Source: CAYZJR01 sp964503045
GTDB taxonomy: Bacteria; Cyanobacteriota; Vampirovibrionia; Obscuribacterales; Obscuribacteraceae
Length of the DNA: 64,000 nucleotides
Assembly (NCBI GenBank): GCA_964503045.1
Contig: CAZCZI010000035.1
Span: 1 to 64,000 of the forward strand
Direction of reading: 5' to 3'
In this document: in pieces, positions 61,365 to 64,000 of the stretch
Numbering within the stretch: position 1 is the stretch's first letter
How the letters are laid out: every line of letters begins with the position of its first letter
Position numbers and translations under genes: made by a program
Notes under the pieces: generated by a model
Told to the model about the DNA's origin: nothing
Seen by the model: the letters and a program-made list of their open reading frames with translations, nothing else
The model's database searches: none

Positions 61365-61997
61365 ATGAAAACCGACTCAGCCAACCCCACTTATGGGCCA
61401 GAGCGCAACCAAGCGATCATCTGGGCTCGCTATCAACTCGACTCCAAAGATTGGTTAGCCTTGGCCACGCGGGTCACGAGGTTGGACGGGGTGGAGGTTT
61501 TGTCGGCTTCCGTGCTTAGTGCAGATGGAAAAACCGTGTTCGAATCGCTGATCAAGCCACAAGGCGAAGTTTCATCAGAGATTTTTGCGATGCATGGCGT
61601 TGACTACTCAGTTGTGTTCAATGCTCAGGAGCCAACTGATTTTCTGAAGTCAATATTGAAATGTCTTGAAGGTAAGAAGATCTTGTGTTGGAACCTTGAA
61701 GAAAGTTTGGCAACAATCAACTCATTGTCTCGGCGCGTAGGTGGAGGCGATCTCCCAATTTTTGGAGAAAGTGTCAAAACACAATACAAGAAGTTCTCAG
61801 GTGATTCATCACAGCCAAAAGCCAAGGGTCCGAGTCCAACCGAGGAATGCAGGGCGTTGATTGCAATGATCACCGAAATGGCATCCAGCAGCCAGAGGCA
61901 TGATTCAGAAGATGTCGCTCGCCAGGGCTGGACCGCTGAGTTTTACAAGCCGACTAAATCGCCCGCGCAGAAATTCAAAGATATTTTGGGAATCTAA
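61365..61997 (+). CDS. Degenerate DnaQ-like exonuclease-fold protein
   Basis: 210 aa. The core follows the DnaQ/RNase T exonuclease layout: a first strand VEVLSASVLSADGKTVFESLIKP, the EIFAMHGVDYSVVFNAQEPTDF block that normally reads IHGI..V, and the LEGKKILCWNLEESL block that normally reads vaHNa.FD. The catalytic DxE of the first strand, the later Asp and the His of the last motif are not visible, so nuclease activity is doubtful. The fold assignment is moderate and rests on pattern alone. The C-terminus is a helical extension. Confidence 0.55.
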   Translation: MKTDSANPTYGPERNQAIIWARYQLDSKDWLALATRVTRLDGVEVLSASVLSADGKTVFESLIKPQGEVSSEIFAMHGVDYSVVFNAQEPTDFLKSILKCLEGKKILCWNLEESLATINSLSRRVGGGDLPIFGESVKTQYKKFSGDSSQPKAKGPSPTEECRALIAMITEMASSSQRHDSEDVARQGWTAEFYKPTKSPAQKFKDILGI

Positions 61998-62053
61998 ACT
62001 CTTGATAGAATTGGGATCGCAGCATAGCTATCCGGTTTCAATTCTCACTTTCG

Positions 62054-62848
62054 ATGTTTAGACCAAATTCTCTTTTGCTCTTGTGTATCGTCCTGCTTGG
62101 GCTTGCTTCATGCGGACATCCGCCGCTGAAAGTGTTACAGAGTCGCAGTGACGAGTATTTTGCCAAGAAAGAGTTTCAACAGTCGCTTTCATTTTCCGAA
62201 GAAGCGGCGCAAGTAGCGCATGATATTCCGAATCCCGAACAAGAAGGTCTTTGTCTCGAGCGCGTTGGGCGCGCCAGTTTGGCGCTGAAGCAATACGACA
62301 AAGCGCTTGAGGCATACAACAAAGCGATAGAAATCTGGGCGGCAAATCCAACAATGTGGGTTGGAATGCCTCGAGCGCTTAATGCAAAGGCAAGCGTGCT
62401 TATCGATATGGGACGTTTGGACGAGGCCGAGGAGGCACTCAAAAAAGCTGTTCGCTACTGTTTTGGTGAAGGCAATAAAGAACCGATTTTTAGAGAGAAG
62501 TGGAAAGATTTTCGCAACATCTCGTATCGAATCGAACGACTCGCGCTTGTTGCCCGAACGAAAAGGGAAGATCCAGCGAAGTGGTATGAATACGGAATCG
62601 ACGAGATGAATAAGGTTTTGCCTACCAACGTGCAAATGACCTATACAGTTCGCACTCACACCGCGCATATTCTTGCAATTTGGAGAAACGGTTTGGGTGA
62701 ACATCCTGATGCTGAGCGATTAAAGCGATACGAAGCAGCACTCGATGCAGCAAAAAAGAGAGGCGTCGATCCAAAAGGTGAAGGTTCTGAATTTCCAATT
62801 CCAGACCCTCAGTTTATTCCACCAGTCAGAAGTGATGCTGGGGCTTGA
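62054..62848 (+). CDS. TPR lipoprotein
   Basis: 264 aa. Lipoprotein signal peptide: FRPNSLLLLCIVLLGLASCG, with lipobox Leu-Ala-Ser-Cys at residues 17-20. Three or four TPR-like units follow (SDEYFAKKEFQQSLSFSEEAAQ, LALKQYDKALEAYNKAIEIW, GRLDEAEEALKKAVRY), then a helical C-terminus and a Pro-rich end. It should be tethered to the outside of a membrane. The next gene overlaps its stop by 4 bp (TTGA), so the lipoprotein and the following hydrolase are probably co-translated. Confidence 0.87.
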   Translation: MFRPNSLLLLCIVLLGLASCGHPPLKVLQSRSDEYFAKKEFQQSLSFSEEAAQVAHDIPNPEQEGLCLERVGRASLALKQYDKALEAYNKAIEIWAANPTMWVGMPRALNAKASVLIDMGRLDEAEEALKKAVRYCFGEGNKEPIFREKWKDFRNISYRIERLALVARTKREDPAKWYEYGIDEMNKVLPTNVQMTYTVRTHTAHILAIWRNGLGEHPDAERLKRYEAALDAAKKRGVDPKGEGSEFPIPDPQFIPPVRSDAGA

Positions 62849-63768
62849 GTAGTCAAAACAGCATGGAATCATCATCATCATCATCATCGCAAGCCGGGAA
62901 ACGCAGTTTCAATTGGAAGTTTGTTCTCACGAGAGTAGCGGCAATAGTGGTTTTGACACCGCTGATTGTCTATGTGACTTTTATGCCGTACATCAATGAA
63001 GGATTCTATGCTCCGGTTATTTTTGCTCCGCAGAAGTATCCGGGTGGTTGGTACAACGTCTCCGAGGTTAATCACTTCCCTATCGAACAAGTCGAATTCA
63101 AAGGGAAGCAAGGAATGCTGCACGGTTGGTTTATCGCCGTGCCCAATTCGAAATACACGGCATTGCTTAATCATGGAAAAGGCGGCAATATAAGTTGGGT
63201 GCAACCTGAAATTTCTCTTTTGACTGCGCATGGAATGTCTGTCTTCGCATATGACTACGGCGGCTATGGACGCAGCGAAGGAAAGCCGTCCATAAACAAT
63301 ATTCTTCAAGATGCCAGTGATGCATACAAGTATTTGGTCGAACAGAGGCATGTCGACCCGGCGCATCTCATTCTTTTTGGAGAGTCGTTAGGAACATCGG
63401 TGGCAGCGAATTTATCTTCCAAGTACCCTTGTGCCGGCATCATACTTCAGTGTCCTCTGGCTTCGTTGCAACGCCGTGGATGCGAGTTTATTCCAGCTGT
63501 AGCGATTTATCCCGAGTTTATGTGGCCGGCCAATGGATTGAATATGGAGACCATATTCAAAAAGAAACATGCGCCACTACTTATGGTGGCAGGTACTGTC
63601 GATGACATGATTCCAATTCAGACGCATGGCGATTCCATTTTCAAAGTTGCGGTCGAACCGAAGTATTACACTCGTGTTGAAGGTGCAGGCCATACAATGG
63701 ACGTAAAACTGCTGGGGTCGAAGAAGTATCACAAGGCTGTTGCCGATTTCATGCTCACTTTGAATTGA
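62845..63768 (+). CDS. Membrane-anchored alpha/beta hydrolase
   Basis: 307 aa from a TTG overlapping the lipoprotein stop; an ATG at 62863 is an alternative. A poly-Ser stretch from a TCA triplet repeat, then a membrane helix (VAAIVVLTPLIVYVTFMPYI), precede an alpha/beta-hydrolase domain: NHGKGGNISW (oxyanion), YDYGGYGRSEGKPS, nucleophile elbow GESLG with the catalytic Ser, VAGTVDDMIP with the Asp, and GAGHTMD with the His. This matches the BEM46/ABHD13-like group of serine hydrolases. The substrate is unknown. Confidence 0.9.
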   Translation: MSSQNSMESSSSSSSQAGKRSFNWKFVLTRVAAIVVLTPLIVYVTFMPYINEGFYAPVIFAPQKYPGGWYNVSEVNHFPIEQVEFKGKQGMLHGWFIAVPNSKYTALLNHGKGGNISWVQPEISLLTAHGMSVFAYDYGGYGRSEGKPSINNILQDASDAYKYLVEQRHVDPAHLILFGESLGTSVAANLSSKYPCAGIILQCPLASLQRRGCEFIPAVAIYPEFMWPANGLNMETIFKKKHAPLLMVAGTVDDMIPIQTHGDSIFKVAVEPKYYTRVEGAGHTMDVKLLGSKKYHKAVADFMLTLN

Positions 63769-63787
63769 GTGAGTGGCCCAGTATAAT
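63760..63787 (+). promoter_or_regulatory. Promoter overlapping the hydrolase stop
   Basis: TTGAAT (63760-63765) and a perfect TATAAT (63782-63787) are separated by 16 bp. The promoter faces the partial gene starting at 63859 and would give a leader of roughly 65 nt. Confidence 0.55.
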
Positions 63788-63858
63788 TATAGTTTCGAAT
63801 CTAACCAAATCGCGCATTGTCTCTTTACTTCTTCGCGTTACCCGGTTCTAAACATCTA

Positions 63859-64000
63859 ATGATTCGGTACCACTTCAAAGCTTATCTGCCTGTATTTGCC
63901 ATGGTTCTTCTGGCCTCTCCGGCATTGGCAAACGACATTCATAAACTTGTCAGCGATGTCGAGGTGAAGAAGGATGGGTCGTTATTAGTCAACGAAACCA
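63859..64000 (+). CDS. Partial exported protein, DUF2207-like N-terminus
   Basis: Only the first 47 codons are present; the window ends inside the gene. ATG at 63859, signal peptide (LPVFAMVLLASPALAN), then DIHKLVSDVEVKKDGSLLVNET. A short strand of the form V-x-x-D-G-S-L-x-V-x-E after the signal peptide is characteristic of DUF2207 membrane proteins. With so little sequence the assignment is tentative. Confidence 0.55.
   Translation, partial: MIRYHFKAYLPVFAMVLLASPALANDIHKLVSDVEVKKDGSLLVNET

Noticed and set aside
1..64000. tRNA, rRNA, insertion sequences, phage integrase or attachment sites
   Set aside because: No cloverleaf-like segments, transposase motifs, terminal inverted repeats or integrase residues were seen in the intergenic regions or proteins.

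Overview
The window is a gene-dense, all-coding stretch of a diderm-type bacterial chromosome with no rRNA, tRNA, prophage or IS element that I can recognise. The gene content suggests an environmental, signalling-rich lineage: several eukaryote-like Ser/Thr kinases with leucine-rich repeats, many exported TPR proteins, a thioester alpha-2-macroglobulin, Ku/LigD end joining, histidine kinases and a lipoprotein. The closest fit I can offer is the non-photosynthetic Cyanobacteria relatives (Vampirovibrionia/Melainabacteria, Obscuribacterales-like). That is inference from gene style, not from a marker gene.

Layout. 33-7732 (minus): three consecutive membrane Ser/Thr kinases with C-terminal LRRs, then an exported TPR protein coupled to the last kinase by a 4-bp overlap. 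7860-14451 (minus): an AlkD-like DNA glycosylase, a small exported protein, and a giant (about 1784 aa) coiled-coil protein with a near-identical 438-bp internal tandem duplication. 14783-16818 (plus): a promoter bearing two TetR-type palindromes in front of a small LRV-repeat protein, then two exported paralogs with almost identical C-termini. 17056-22416 (plus): membrane-anchored alpha-2-macroglobulin. 22444-26721: an MprF-like aminoacyl-phospholipid synthase and three unknown proteins. 27072-31509 (plus): ku, ligD and an exported alpha/beta hydrolase, apparently one operon. 31785-32906 (plus): a retron-type reverse transcriptase preceded by a 186-nt structured segment with the expected msr-msd layout. 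33028-34401: a multipass membrane protein and a small SAF-domain protein.

34539-43881: an exported TPR protein diverging from an OmpR-type two-component pair across three 11-bp direct repeats; a Ser/Thr kinase with an N-terminal Cys motif; two translationally coupled sensor kinases whose catalytic defects are complementary; and an exported patatin. 44109-52554: a small-alarmone-hydrolase-like HD protein, a tandem-repeat patch between convergent genes, then a minus-strand operon of MoxR ATPase, DUF58 protein, transglutaminase (TgpA-like) and a degenerate GGDEF/DUF4388 protein. 53003-55387: a FecR-like/CHASE2 pair. 55434-60559 (minus): TPR protein, Gln/Tyr/Pro-rich protein and a NACHT-type NTPase whose HEAT repeats are predicted to lie outside the membrane. 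60627-64000 (plus): an exported protein, a degraded DnaQ-like protein, a TPR lipoprotein, an alpha/beta hydrolase and the start of a DUF2207-like gene cut by the window edge.

Most interesting signals: (1) the retron RT with its candidate ncRNA; (2) the histidine-kinase pair in which one partner lacks the phospho-accepting His but keeps the ATPase, while the other keeps the His but has lost ATPase motifs; (3) the envelope HEAT - membrane - NACHT architecture in a coupled three-gene unit; (4) the ligD reading frame, which extends upstream of its first ATG to a point 11 nt after ku without any normal start codon.
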